DNA of 64,000 bases from Acidovorax sp. (GTDB lineage Bacteria > Pseudomonadota > Gammaproteobacteria > Burkholderiales > Burkholderiaceae_C), in contig JAITLO010000004.1 of NCBI GenBank assembly GCA_031277855.1, positions 1 through 64,000 on the forward strand, written 5' to 3'. The notes under the pieces are model-generated. The model ran no database searches and was not told where the DNA came from. It worked only from the letters and a program-made list of their open reading frames with translations. Shown here piece after piece: positions 37,407 through 44,784 of the stretch. The position numbers and the translations under genes were made by a program. Position 1 is the first letter of the stretch; each line of letters begins with the position of its first letter.

Positions 37407-37934
37407 CGAGAAATATAGACCTGATCTGCGGTTGAGGATGTTCTCAGTGCTTTTGCGTCCTGATCAACCCTAGATGCTCCTCACCCGGGCATGACACCTT
37501 GCGTGGCTCCGGGCGACCAACGATTTGCGATCCCGACCGCGACCTGCTATGCAGGTTTCCGTCGGGATTGTTGCTTTTTGGCAACTATTTCGATGTGTTG
37601 CTGCGGTGAAATTACAAGTTGTAGCAGAGTCACTGTGCTGAGTTACAGGTGCATCGAAAACCTTCTTTCATCGCCACATGCCGAGGCCGTTTCAGCATCG
37701 TGGCTGCGAGCGCAGAGCCTGTTTTCGCAGCGGCCTTCCAGTGCCTGTTGTCGGCGATTCGTGGAGGCTCGGTATGGACTTGTTATCGGGTTTGTATCTG
37801 CGCCGGATACAGAGCCTGGTGTAAAGCACGGAATTGACCAAGGTGTATGTCAGATTTTGCCTACCAAGAGAGTGAGTGCTTCACTACAATTTGGAAAGTC
37901 TTGACGGCGATCACAGAAGAGGGAGCTGGGAACG
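37407..37934. other. Gene-free region upstream of the two-component genes
   Basis: These 528 bases hold no convincing gene. A 137-codon open frame (37491-37904) is Cys- and Ser-rich with no ribosome-binding site and looks spurious. The last 60 bases contain GAGGGAGC, which can serve as the ribosome-binding site of the regulator. Confidence 0.5.
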
Positions 37935-38642
37935 ATGTACCGAATCTTGGTGGTGGATGATGATGAGGAAATCACAGCGTTACTCAGCCAGTACCTGGGG
38001 CGCTTTGGTTTTGAAGTGCACTGCGCTGCCGACGGTGTGGGCATGCACAATCAGCTCAAAGCGCATCGTATTGACCTGGTGGTCATGGATGTGATGTTGC
38101 CCGGCGTGGATGGCATGACCTTGGCGCGCTTGCTGCGCCAGCAGTCCCAGATTCCCATCATCATGCTCACTGCTCGGGCAGAGTCCTATGACTGCGTGGT
38201 GGGACTGGAGCTGGGGGCGGACGACTATGTGGGCAAGCCTTTCGAGCCCAGAGAGCTGGTGGCCCGCATCCACAGTGTCCTGCGCCGCCATGGCCATGCC
38301 CAGCCCAATGCCCGTCAGGCTACCAATGTGCGCTTTGATGCCTGGACGCTGCAGCGCCTGGAACGCCAGGTGGTGGACCCCCAAGGCATGGTGGTGCCGC
38401 TGTCTTACGCCGAGTACCGCTTGCTGTGCACGCTGCTGGAGTCTCCACGCCGCGTCTTCAGCCGTGAGCAGCTGATGGAGCAAGCACGGGGCCGCAGCAT
38501 GGACAGCATGGACCGCAGCGTGGACCTGCTGGTCTCACGCCTGCGTCACAAGCTGGGTGAGGAGGGTGCGTCACTCATCAAAACCGTGCGCGGCGCAGGC
38601 TATATGCTGGACGCGCGCCAGGTACAGGCCAGTGCCGCATGA
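37935..38642 (+). CDS. OmpR-family response regulator
   Basis: This 235-residue regulator has a receiver domain with DDDEE at 8-12, the phosphorylation Asp52 in VVMDVMLPGVDG, Thr in MLTARAE and Lys in GKPFEPRE, followed by a winged-helix output domain (about 130-230, ending TVRGAGYMLDARQ). Its stop overlaps the start of the kinase gene by four bases (ATGA). It is closely related to the regulator at 40334-41068. Confidence 0.95.
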   Translation: MYRILVVDDDEEITALLSQYLGRFGFEVHCAADGVGMHNQLKAHRIDLVVMDVMLPGVDGMTLARLLRQQSQIPIIMLTARAESYDCVVGLELGADDYVGKPFEPRELVARIHSVLRRHGHAQPNARQATNVRFDAWTLQRLERQVVDPQGMVVPLSYAEYRLLCTLLESPRRVFSREQLMEQARGRSMDSMDRSVDLLVSRLRHKLGEEGASLIKTVRGAGYMLDARQVQASAA

Positions 38643-39862
38643 ATATGTCCGATGCTCCTGTTTCGCCTGGCTCCTTGGGGGCAAGCGGTTCACCCATGGG
38701 CACTCCAGCTTCTGCATCAAGGGGGGCGGAGGTATGGGGGCGCTGGCTGTCCCGCTGCTGGCCGGACACCTTGTTCGGCAGGCTGGCACTTTTGCTGGGG
38801 CTGGCGGTCATCATCAGCCATGTGCTGGCCTTGAGTCTGCTGTTTGAGTTTCGCCCTGCCCGGCAGCCGGAGCGGCAGATTTGTGTGATACCCGAGGTGC
38901 TCAGCCCCATCAACCCTGCGGCCGACAAGCCCTATGTGGTGGGGCGTGCGCTGCCCAAGCAACTGCAACCAGGTTACGCGACGCAACCATCCGAACCTAG
39001 GCCGCGACGCTTGCTACCTTTTTCGATTGATGTCGGCGTGCGTCTGGCAGTACTGCTGCTGGCAGCCTGGCTGGGCGCGCGCTGGTTGGCACAGCCCATG
39101 CGCCGTCTCGCCGCTGCGGCGCGGGAGCTGGGAAACAATATCAACCGCCCCCCTTTGCCCGAAACCGGCATGGTGGAGTGCAGAGAAGCCAGCCAGGTGT
39201 TCAACCAGATGCAAGAACGCATCCAGCAGCAGTTGCAGGACCGTGATCGCTTGGTGGCGGCAGTCTCACATGATTTGCGCACCCCGTTGACCCGCTTGCG
39301 CCTGCGTGCCGAGCTGCTGGATGACGCCGAGACCACGCAGGAATTTCAGCGCGACATTGCCGAGATGGAGGCAATGATTCAAGACACCCTGGACTATCTG
39401 CGCGGCCAGGCCCAAGGGGTGCCCATGGTACGTGTACAGCTGCAGGCCTTGTTGCAAAGCGTGGTGGACGACTATGCACTGGTGGGCGTGCAGATACCGC
39501 TGCGAGGTGAAGCCCGCCCTGTTCAGGCCCAGCCCGGGCAATTGCGCCGTTGTGTGGACAATTTGATTACCAATGCCTTGCGCTATGGCGGCAATGCCGA
39601 AGTAGGGCTGGAAGACGGGCCAGAGGGCGTGTGCATCACCGTACGGGACCATGGCCCCGGTTTACCCGAATCTGCCTTGCAGCAAGTGATGCAGCCCTTT
39701 GTCCGTATGGAGGCTTCACGCCATCGCCATCATGGGGGCGTAGGCTTGGGGCTGTCCATCGCCCGGGATATTGCACTGCGCCACCATGGCGAGCTCAAGC
39801 TGCTCAATGCTGCCGAAGGCGGTCTGTGTGCCGTACTGGAGTTGCCGCACAGCCAGCCTTGA
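38639..39862 (+). CDS. Sensor histidine kinase
   Basis: This 407-residue inner-membrane kinase has membrane segments at about 43-67 and 129-148, with a short periplasmic loop. HAMP is followed by the phospho-acceptor His211 in AAVSHDLRTPLTRLR, the N box DNLITNALRYGG, the G1 box DHGPGLPE and the G2 box GGVGLGLSIARDI. It is co-translated with the upstream regulator and resembles EnvZ-type kinases in layout. The signal is unknown. Confidence 0.94.
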   Translation: MNMSDAPVSPGSLGASGSPMGTPASASRGAEVWGRWLSRCWPDTLFGRLALLLGLAVIISHVLALSLLFEFRPARQPERQICVIPEVLSPINPAADKPYVVGRALPKQLQPGYATQPSEPRPRRLLPFSIDVGVRLAVLLLAAWLGARWLAQPMRRLAAAARELGNNINRPPLPETGMVECREASQVFNQMQERIQQQLQDRDRLVAAVSHDLRTPLTRLRLRAELLDDAETTQEFQRDIAEMEAMIQDTLDYLRGQAQGVPMVRVQLQALLQSVVDDYALVGVQIPLRGEARPVQAQPGQLRRCVDNLITNALRYGGNAEVGLEDGPEGVCITVRDHGPGLPESALQQVMQPFVRMEASRHRHHGGVGLGLSIARDIALRHHGELKLLNAAEGGLCAVLELPHSQP

Positions 39863-40333
39863 TACCTCGTGCGCCGCCGGGCTTTAACCCTCTACAGCGG
39901 TAGCTCCCGCCTCCTGCGCACGCTTTTGCTGGGCTGGAGCATGCAAGTGGTTCCCAGCACCTTGCGCTGGGATATGGACCCTATATGGAGCATGGCGAGC
40001 TGTTCGGGCTGCTGTGCCTGTTTTGTAGCTGCATATCGGGCGGCTCTTTATGTGCCGTTTCTGAGCTTATCGAGATAAAGCGGGCCAATAAAACACCAGC
40101 GTCAAATCCCATGCCAAGCGGTCATGGTGATATTGAAAGCAATAAGAATAAGTGTTCGGGTAAGTGCTTGGATATTTGTATCTATTATGTTTCTGATTTA
40201 TTCGAAAACTGATACGTAAAAATTTATAACTCTTTCAAAAACCACGCAGGTTTTTGAAAAACCTAGAACACAGGGCCATAAACTTGCTAATCAAAATGGC
40301 CATGAAATAGTTTGTTTTCACACAATTACTACT
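39863..40333. other. Gene-free, partly AT-rich region upstream of the second regulator
   Basis: These 471 bases carry no convincing gene. From about 40060 on, the composition is clearly more AT-rich than the rest of the window, which fits a promoter region or imported DNA. It contains the inverted repeat at 40233-40259. Confidence 0.55.
40233..40259. promoter_or_regulatory. Perfect 11-bp inverted repeat, operator candidate
   Basis: TTTCAAAAACC and GGTTTTTGAAA flank a 5-base spacer, 74 bases before the start of the regulator at 40334. The stem is AT-rich, with no T run after it, so an operator is more likely than a terminator. Confidence 0.55.
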
Positions 40334-41068
40334 ATGCATCACATCCTGGTGGTTGACGACGACGAGGAAATAACCACGCTGCTAACCCGCTACCTCACAC
40401 GCTTTGGTTTTGCCACTTATGTGGCCAGCGATGGCGATGGCATGCGTGCCCAGCTTGCAGCCCACCCCATAGATTTGGTGGTGTTGGACATCATGCTGCC
40501 GGGGGTGGATGGCATCCGCCTGGCCAAGGAGCTGCGCGAGCGCTCGCAACTGCCCATCATCATGTTGACGGCAAGAGCCAACCCTTTTGACTGCGTGCTG
40601 GGGCTGACGCTGGGCGCCAATGACTACATGGGCAAACCTTTTGAGCCCCGCGAGCTGGTGGCGCGCATACAAAACGTGTTGCGTTACACGGCGGCGGCTG
40701 CACAGGTGGGAGAGAACACCCAGGATCTGGCCGAAGTGGTGCAGTTTGATGGCTGGCAGCTCTACAGCATGGAGCGCTACCTGGTCGCACCCGATGGCAC
40801 GGTGGTGCCGCTGTCGGGGGCCGAGTTCCGCTTGCTGAGTACGTTTTTGCGCTCGCCGCGCCGGGTCTGCAGCCGGGACCGGCTGATGGAGATGGCGCAG
40901 GGGCGCACCATGGCAGCGTTCGAGCGCAGCATCGACCTGCTGGTCTCGCGCCTGCGCCAAAAGCTGGGAGACGATCCACGCGCGCCCACGCTGATCAAGA
41001 CCGTGCGCGGCGTGGGCTATCTGTTCGAGGCCCGCAAGGTGCAGGGGCAGACAGTCTGGCCTCGATGA
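40334..41068 (+). CDS. OmpR-family response regulator, without adjacent kinase
   Basis: This 244-residue regulator has DDDEE at 8-12, Asp52 in VVLDIMLPGVDG, Thr in MLTARAN, Lys in GKPFEPRE, and a winged-helix domain ending TVRGVGYLFEARKV. It is a clear paralogue of the regulator 2.4 kb upstream. No kinase gene follows; the nearby kinase may serve both. The AT-rich leader with an inverted repeat suggests its own regulation. Confidence 0.94.
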   Translation: MHHILVVDDDEEITTLLTRYLTRFGFATYVASDGDGMRAQLAAHPIDLVVLDIMLPGVDGIRLAKELRERSQLPIIMLTARANPFDCVLGLTLGANDYMGKPFEPRELVARIQNVLRYTAAAAQVGENTQDLAEVVQFDGWQLYSMERYLVAPDGTVVPLSGAEFRLLSTFLRSPRRVCSRDRLMEMAQGRTMAAFERSIDLLVSRLRQKLGDDPRAPTLIKTVRGVGYLFEARKVQGQTVWPR

Positions 41069-41102
41069 TGGCCTGCGCCGCGGTAGGCGGCGCAGGCCAT
41101 CA
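41066..41102. terminator. Long hairpin between converging genes
   Basis: TGATGGCCTGCGCCGC and GCGGCGCAGGCCATCA form a perfect 16-bp stem with a 5-base loop. It begins at the stop codon of the regulator gene and ends just before the stop of the converging gene. No T run is present on either strand, so it may block transcription from both sides or act in RNA stability. Confidence 0.7.
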
Positions 41103-41104
41103 GC

Positions 41105-41698
41105 TCAAGCCGGAGCCTGGCCCAGCAGCGCGGTTTTGAGTCGCGGATCGGCGGGTTGCTCGCCCAGCCAGATATTGAGCAGGGCGTTGTAGAAGGCGAT
41201 GTCCTGTATGGGTTGAACCACCGGGCGCTGGTTGTGTTCTATCACCGTGCCGGTACCGGGAATCCAGTCCAGTGTCAGCAGGTCGCCGCAGCGCAGGCCG
41301 GCAGGCAGGCGTGCAATGGCCTGGCTGAGTGCCTCCATCTGCTCCAGCACACGGGCATCTGCATGGGCCAGGTCTTTGGACAGTTTCTCCAGGACTGCGG
41401 CCTCGAAATCCTGAGAAGAAATATCGCGCATCAGCCGTATCACCAGGCGGCGCGGGCCATTGCTTTGCAGCACCGCCTCGGTGGTGCGGCGCTGGTCAGG
41501 CAGATACAGGCTGACGGCATAGATCTTGAACATCAAGCGCGTGCTGATGCCGGCGCCATTGAGCAGCAGGTGCTGGCCGGCCACTTGCACGGATTTGCCG
41601 GCCATGGCGGCATCGGTTTCGGCTGGGTGCGCCAGGCCGGGTAGGCAGGAGGCGACGCAGGAGGCGAGCGCCAGGGCGCGTTGGTAGGGGTGGTACAT
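41105..41698 (-). CDS. Chalcone-isomerase-like periplasmic protein
   Basis: This protein of 197 residues has an N-terminal signal peptide (ALALASCVASCLPGLAHPA) and a body of the chalcone isomerase-like fold: GAGISTRLMFKIYAVSLYLP near residue 50, then RRLVIRLMRDISSQDFEAAV and, near the end, DIAFYNALLNIWLGEQPAD. Bacterial members have no known enzymatic role; some relatives bind fatty acids. GAGGAG precedes the ATG at 41698. It is the last gene of the minus-strand cluster with flgH. Confidence 0.82.
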   Translation of the reverse strand: MYHPYQRALALASCVASCLPGLAHPAETDAAMAGKSVQVAGQHLLLNGAGISTRLMFKIYAVSLYLPDQRRTTEAVLQSNGPRRLVIRLMRDISSQDFEAAVLEKLSKDLAHADARVLEQMEALSQAIARLPAGLRCGDLLTLDWIPGTGTVIEHNQRPVVQPIQDIAFYNALLNIWLGEQPADPRLKTALLGQAPA

Positions 41699-41784
41699 GG
41701 CTTGCTCCTCGCAAACGGAACGCAGCATCCGGCCTTGCTGCAGAAAAAAGAGGCTGCCGGGAGAGAAAAAACTGCAGCCAGGCC

Positions 41785-42507
41785 TCACCAAATGGCCAGG
41801 CTGTTGGTGAGAACACGCTGCATCCAGGTACGTCGGCCGGCTTCCGAGGTGTCGCCGCGCCCGGCCACTTCCAGCATGGCGTTGATGACATCGGCGGAGC
41901 CCACGATGTTTTCGGGGCGCAGATCGCGCGGGTCGACCACCCCGGAAAAGCGCAGCGTCTTGACGTCGCCATTCATGGAAATGGCGCGCTCGCCCGCCAC
42001 CACCAGATAGCCGTTGGGCAGCACATTGATCACAGACACCGCAATCTGTCCGGTAAAGCTGCTGCTATTGCTGGTGCTGCCATCACCCTTGAAGTAGTCA
42101 CTGCCCGAGGCCTCGGCATCCAGGTTCAGCACCGAGCCCAGAAAGCCAGTGCCGGAGTTGCTGCCCGGCCCTTTGTTGATGATTTCGTTTTCGCGGCTGG
42201 TATCGGTTTTGGCCGTGCTGCTGGCGTTCATGGACTCTGCGATGTCCACTTTCAGGCTGTCACCCACATTGCGTGGCTTGGCGCGTCCGCTGAAGGGATC
42301 GTTGAAGCTGCGGGCTCGGAAAAGACCACCGGTATTCACACGCTCGATGGCGGCCTGGCGGGGTGGGGCTGCCACCGATACGGGGGCCGTGACTATGCTG
42401 GGCTCGGTGGTGCTGCAGCCAGTCAGCAGACCGGAGCACAAGAAGATGGACAGGGCCGTGAATAGGGGGGCAGAGGCCTGCCAGCAAGAAGAGGAAAGCG
42501 AGGGCAT
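41785..42507 (-). CDS. FlgH-like outer-membrane L-ring lipoprotein (orphan)
   Basis: This 240-residue protein resembles FlgH, the lipoprotein that forms the flagellar L ring. A signal peptide ends in LLTGC with the lipidated Cys at 31. The body carries the FlgH pattern: NTGGLFRARSFNDPFSGRAK, then VGDSLKVDIAESMNASS, then VINVLPNGYLVVAGERAI and FSGVVDPRDLRPENIVGS. AGGAG precedes the ATG at 42507. None of the usual partners (flgG, flgI) is nearby; instead it sits between a lipoprotein gene and a chalcone-isomerase-like gene. Confidence 0.88.
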   Translation of the reverse strand: MPSLSSSCWQASAPLFTALSIFLCSGLLTGCSTTEPSIVTAPVSVAAPPRQAAIERVNTGGLFRARSFNDPFSGRAKPRNVGDSLKVDIAESMNASSTAKTDTSRENEIINKGPGSNSGTGFLGSVLNLDAEASGSDYFKGDGSTSNSSSFTGQIAVSVINVLPNGYLVVAGERAISMNGDVKTLRFSGVVDPRDLRPENIVGSADVINAMLEVAGRGDTSEAGRRTWMQRVLTNSLAIW

Positions 42508-42557
42508 CGTCGGCTCCTGGGTGCAAGAGGTGGGCGTGGATTGGGGCGTTGGGAGGG

Positions 42558-43103
42558 TCAATAGCCCGTGACCAGGGCCGAGACCACGGGACTCAGCTTG
42601 GTGCGGGTATCGCCCCACTTGCCTTTGAGCAAATGGGTGTCGAGCTGGAATTGGCTGGCGGAGAGCAAGGCGCCGTTGTGCGAGCGCAGCGCCAGTTGCG
42701 CGGAGCTCATATAGGGACGCAGCTCGCCGGTGAGTGGGGTGATGCCCCAGTCGAAATAGGCGGTGTATTCCAGCCAGATGGGGCACAGCCGGGCGGCGGG
42801 CGGGCTGTCATAGACCTTGCTGTCTATGCCGTGGGATTGCAGCTCGGTCTGCAGCACCGGCACCAGGTCGGGAACCTGGATATCGGGGTTGAACGCAATG
42901 CATACATTGCTGGGCACGCTGTGCAGGCGATAGAAGGTGCTGGAGGCCTCGGGGGCGGCGGTGGACATGGCGGTGCTGGCCAGCCCGCCGGTGGCCTTGA
43001 CCAGCTCCCACAGCGGCATGGGGGTGATGATGGAGCAGCCAGCCAGCAAGGTGCAGGCGGCCAGGCCCAAGGCGCGGCGCCGAAAAAGCAAAAAGGCTTG
43101 CAT
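42558..43103 (-). CDS. Lipoprotein of unknown function
   Basis: This 181-residue protein has a positively charged start, a hydrophobic stretch and the lipobox LLAGC (Cys23). The mature part has CPIWLEYTAYFDWGITPLTG near residue 106 and a C-terminus (KWGDTRTKLSPVVSALVTGY) like that of small lipoproteins annotated as Sbal_3080 family; this assignment is from memory and unsure. AGGAGACG precedes the ATG. It lies between flgH-like (50 bases) and the repeat-protein gene (21 bases). Confidence 0.8.
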   Translation of the reverse strand: MQAFLLFRRRALGLAACTLLAGCSIITPMPLWELVKATGGLASTAMSTAAPEASSTFYRLHSVPSNVCIAFNPDIQVPDLVPVLQTELQSHGIDSKVYDSPPAARLCPIWLEYTAYFDWGITPLTGELRPYMSSAQLALRSHNGALLSASQFQLDTHLLKGKWGDTRTKLSPVVSALVTGY

Positions 43104-43124
43104 GCTCGTCTCCTGGCGCGGGAG

Positions 43125-43736
43125 TCAAACCATCTCGCTCAGCATGGAGCCCACGGTGTTGGCACCCAGGGCCAGGTAGTTGCCCACGCTTTTGGCGCCG
43201 CTGCCCACGGCATCGGCCACGGTGGTGGCCCCTGTTTCCAGCGCATCGAGCACGCTGTCGGTCCCGGACTCCAGGGCATCCAGCACCGCATCGCTGCCGG
43301 ATTCCAGTGCATCCACCACCGCATCAGCACCGCTCTCCACAGCATTCGCCACGGCTTCGCCGCCAGACTCCAGTGCATCCATGACGGTTTCTGCGCTGCT
43401 GCTCACCGCCTCCACCAGCGTGTCTGCTCCGGCCTCCAGGCTGCCCCATACGGACTCCATGGCATCGCCCACTGCATCGGTGGCCGCGCCGAGCATTTCG
43501 GCGCTGCTGTCCATGGCATCTCCTGCCCAGTCAGCGACGCCGCTGGCCGCGTCTTCCATGGCTGTTCCGAGCAGGGCCAGGCTTTCGGCGCTGAAGGTGC
43601 AAATGGCACTGACCGTGCTGCCGGTATCCGTTGGGGCCTGGGCTTGGGTGCTAGCCCGGGTGCTCCGGGCTTGCGTGGTCTGTGGTGTGGCCAGCGAACG
43701 GGCACTGGTGCTGGAAATCGATGTGATATCGCTCAT
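43125..43736 (-). CDS. Acidic 11-residue-repeat protein
   Basis: This 203-residue protein has a Ser/Thr/Ala-rich, probably disordered N-terminus (1-45) without signal peptide, then from about residue 87 to the end tandem 11-residue units of the type DALESGSDAVL. Unit starts fall at 120, 131, 142, 153, 164, 175 and 186. The DNA shows matching 33-bp tandem repeats. Such 11-mers form long amphipathic helices. GGAGG precedes the ATG at 43736. It is the first gene of the four-gene minus-strand cluster. The function is unknown. Confidence 0.82.
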   Translation of the reverse strand: MSDITSISSTSARSLATPQTTQARSTRASTQAQAPTDTGSTVSAICTFSAESLALLGTAMEDAASGVADWAGDAMDSSAEMLGAATDAVGDAMESVWGSLEAGADTLVEAVSSSAETVMDALESGGEAVANAVESGADAVVDALESGSDAVLDALESGTDSVLDALETGATTVADAVGSGAKSVGNYLALGANTVGSMLSEMV

Positions 43737-44035
43737 GGCGTCCTCCGTAAAAAGACGAGCGAATATTAGGATTTCAAGCCGACCGGAAATAAATGAAATA
43801 AAAGGCGTTAATCTGCACAACTTACATTGCACATACAGAATATGTGCAATGTGGATACATGAATTCGGAAAGTTTTGAGAAATATTTCAATGCATTATCT
43901 GCATGCTTTGAAATAAATTATCTACATAAGCGATACATATTCTTCTGGAAAATAAATAATAGAGAGCGTGGCCGTCAATATCATCCAGCTTGTGCTAAAA
44001 GCATGGGCTAGAGATGTCCCCACCCTCCCAGCAGC
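43737..44035. promoter_or_regulatory. Divergent, AT-rich intergenic region
   Basis: About 300 bases separate the divergent starts of the 11-residue-repeat gene and the small protein at 44036. The composition is more AT-rich than its surroundings. It should hold both promoters and the 12-bp inverted repeat at 43824-43852. Confidence 0.7.
43824..43852. promoter_or_regulatory. Perfect 12-bp inverted repeat, operator candidate
   Basis: ACATTGCACATA and TATGTGCAATGT flank CAGAA. It lies 88 bases before the repeat-protein start and 184 before the divergent gene. Perfect symmetry, AT-rich context and central placement fit the binding site of a dimeric regulator. Confidence 0.6.
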
Positions 44036-44341
44036 ATGAATCCCTTGCAAGCCATTCAAACCGTGCGTGGCATCAGCCACCTGGGTGATGCCGTGCAGCA
44101 AAAGCGCTCTGCGGGGGATGTGGCCGGGGCCGTGGTCGGTACGGCCTACTCTGTTCAAAGCGCGGGCCTGGGCAGCCTGGCCAGCGGCGTGGTGGAAGAT
44201 GTGACGTCGGTGCTGGTCGATGGTGTGGTGGCCGGTGTGTCCGAAGTGGTGGATACCACCACCGCTGCAGGGCGCGCCGTGGCTTCCTACACCAGCCAGG
44301 GCATGCAAAACCTGGGCAAGCTGGTGGATTTTTTTGCCTGA
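44036..44341 (+). CDS. Small protein with 11-residue periodicity
   Basis: This 101-residue protein has no signal peptide. Residues 51-101 follow an 11-residue rhythm (GVVEDVTSVLV, DGVVAGVSEVV, DTTTAAGRAVA, SYTSQGMQNLG), like that of the divergent neighbour. It is Val- and Ala-rich and likely amphipathic helical. No clear ribosome-binding site precedes the ATG, but codon use matches the window. I do not recognise the family. Confidence 0.65.
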   Translation: MNPLQAIQTVRGISHLGDAVQQKRSAGDVAGAVVGTAYSVQSAGLGSLASGVVEDVTSVLVDGVVAGVSEVVDTTTAAGRAVASYTSQGMQNLGKLVDFFA

Positions 44342-44411
44342 GATGGCGTGGAAAATGCTCTTAAAAAGTGAGCTTTTTGCGCTTATGTGGCGGGCATTGG
44401 CGCCGTATTTT

Positions 44412-44684
44412 TTATCCAATTGACTCCGGGCGCTGCTCGCCCACCCAGGCAAAGCGCGGCTGCTGCACGCCATCCACTTCCACGGCCTCGGTAAACATGG
44501 CCGCAGGGCGTACCCACAGCGCGCCCTCGCCATACAGCGGGCGGTAGACCACCAGCGCCTCCAGCGTCTCGCTGTGGCGGGCCACGTCCAGCACCTGGTA
44601 GTGCCGGCCCTTGTAGTGGCGGTAATAGCCTGCGGGAATCTGGGGCAGCGGAGCGAGGGTGTCGAGGGTGTCTGAAGAGGTCAT
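44412..44684 (-). CDS. DUF1653 domain protein
   Basis: This 90-residue protein has the DUF1653 pattern: PAGYYRHYKGRHYQVLDVAR near residue 16, then LVVYRPLYGEGALWVRPAAM and, at the end, PRFAWVGEQ. Such proteins bind unknown ligands and occur singly. The Met at 44684 is taken as start; the frame is open further upstream without homology. It diverges from the rRNA methyltransferase gene by about 100 bases. Confidence 0.85.
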   Translation of the reverse strand: MTSSDTLDTLAPLPQIPAGYYRHYKGRHYQVLDVARHSETLEALVVYRPLYGEGALWVRPAAMFTEAVEVDGVQQPRFAWVGEQRPESIG

Positions 44685-44784
44685 GGCTGCAGATGGTAGG
44701 GCAGGGTGGAAGGCCAAAGAATTCTCCGAGGCTCCAGCAACCGGCGCGCTGCTTGGGAATCGGGGCAATGGGACAATGGGGGTT

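Noticed and set aside
37491..37904. 137-codon open frame before the two-component genes
   Set aside because: No ribosome-binding site, Cys/Ser-rich sequence without hydrophobic core, and no matching codon preference.
37407..37934. A tRNA or riboswitch in the gap after purN
   Set aside because: I looked for a T-arm, a CCA-type end and known aptamer cores and found none.
43125..43512. Tandem 33-bp repeats as a CRISPR or VNTR array
   Set aside because: The repeats are in frame, code for 11-residue units and have no spacers, so they belong to the protein gene.
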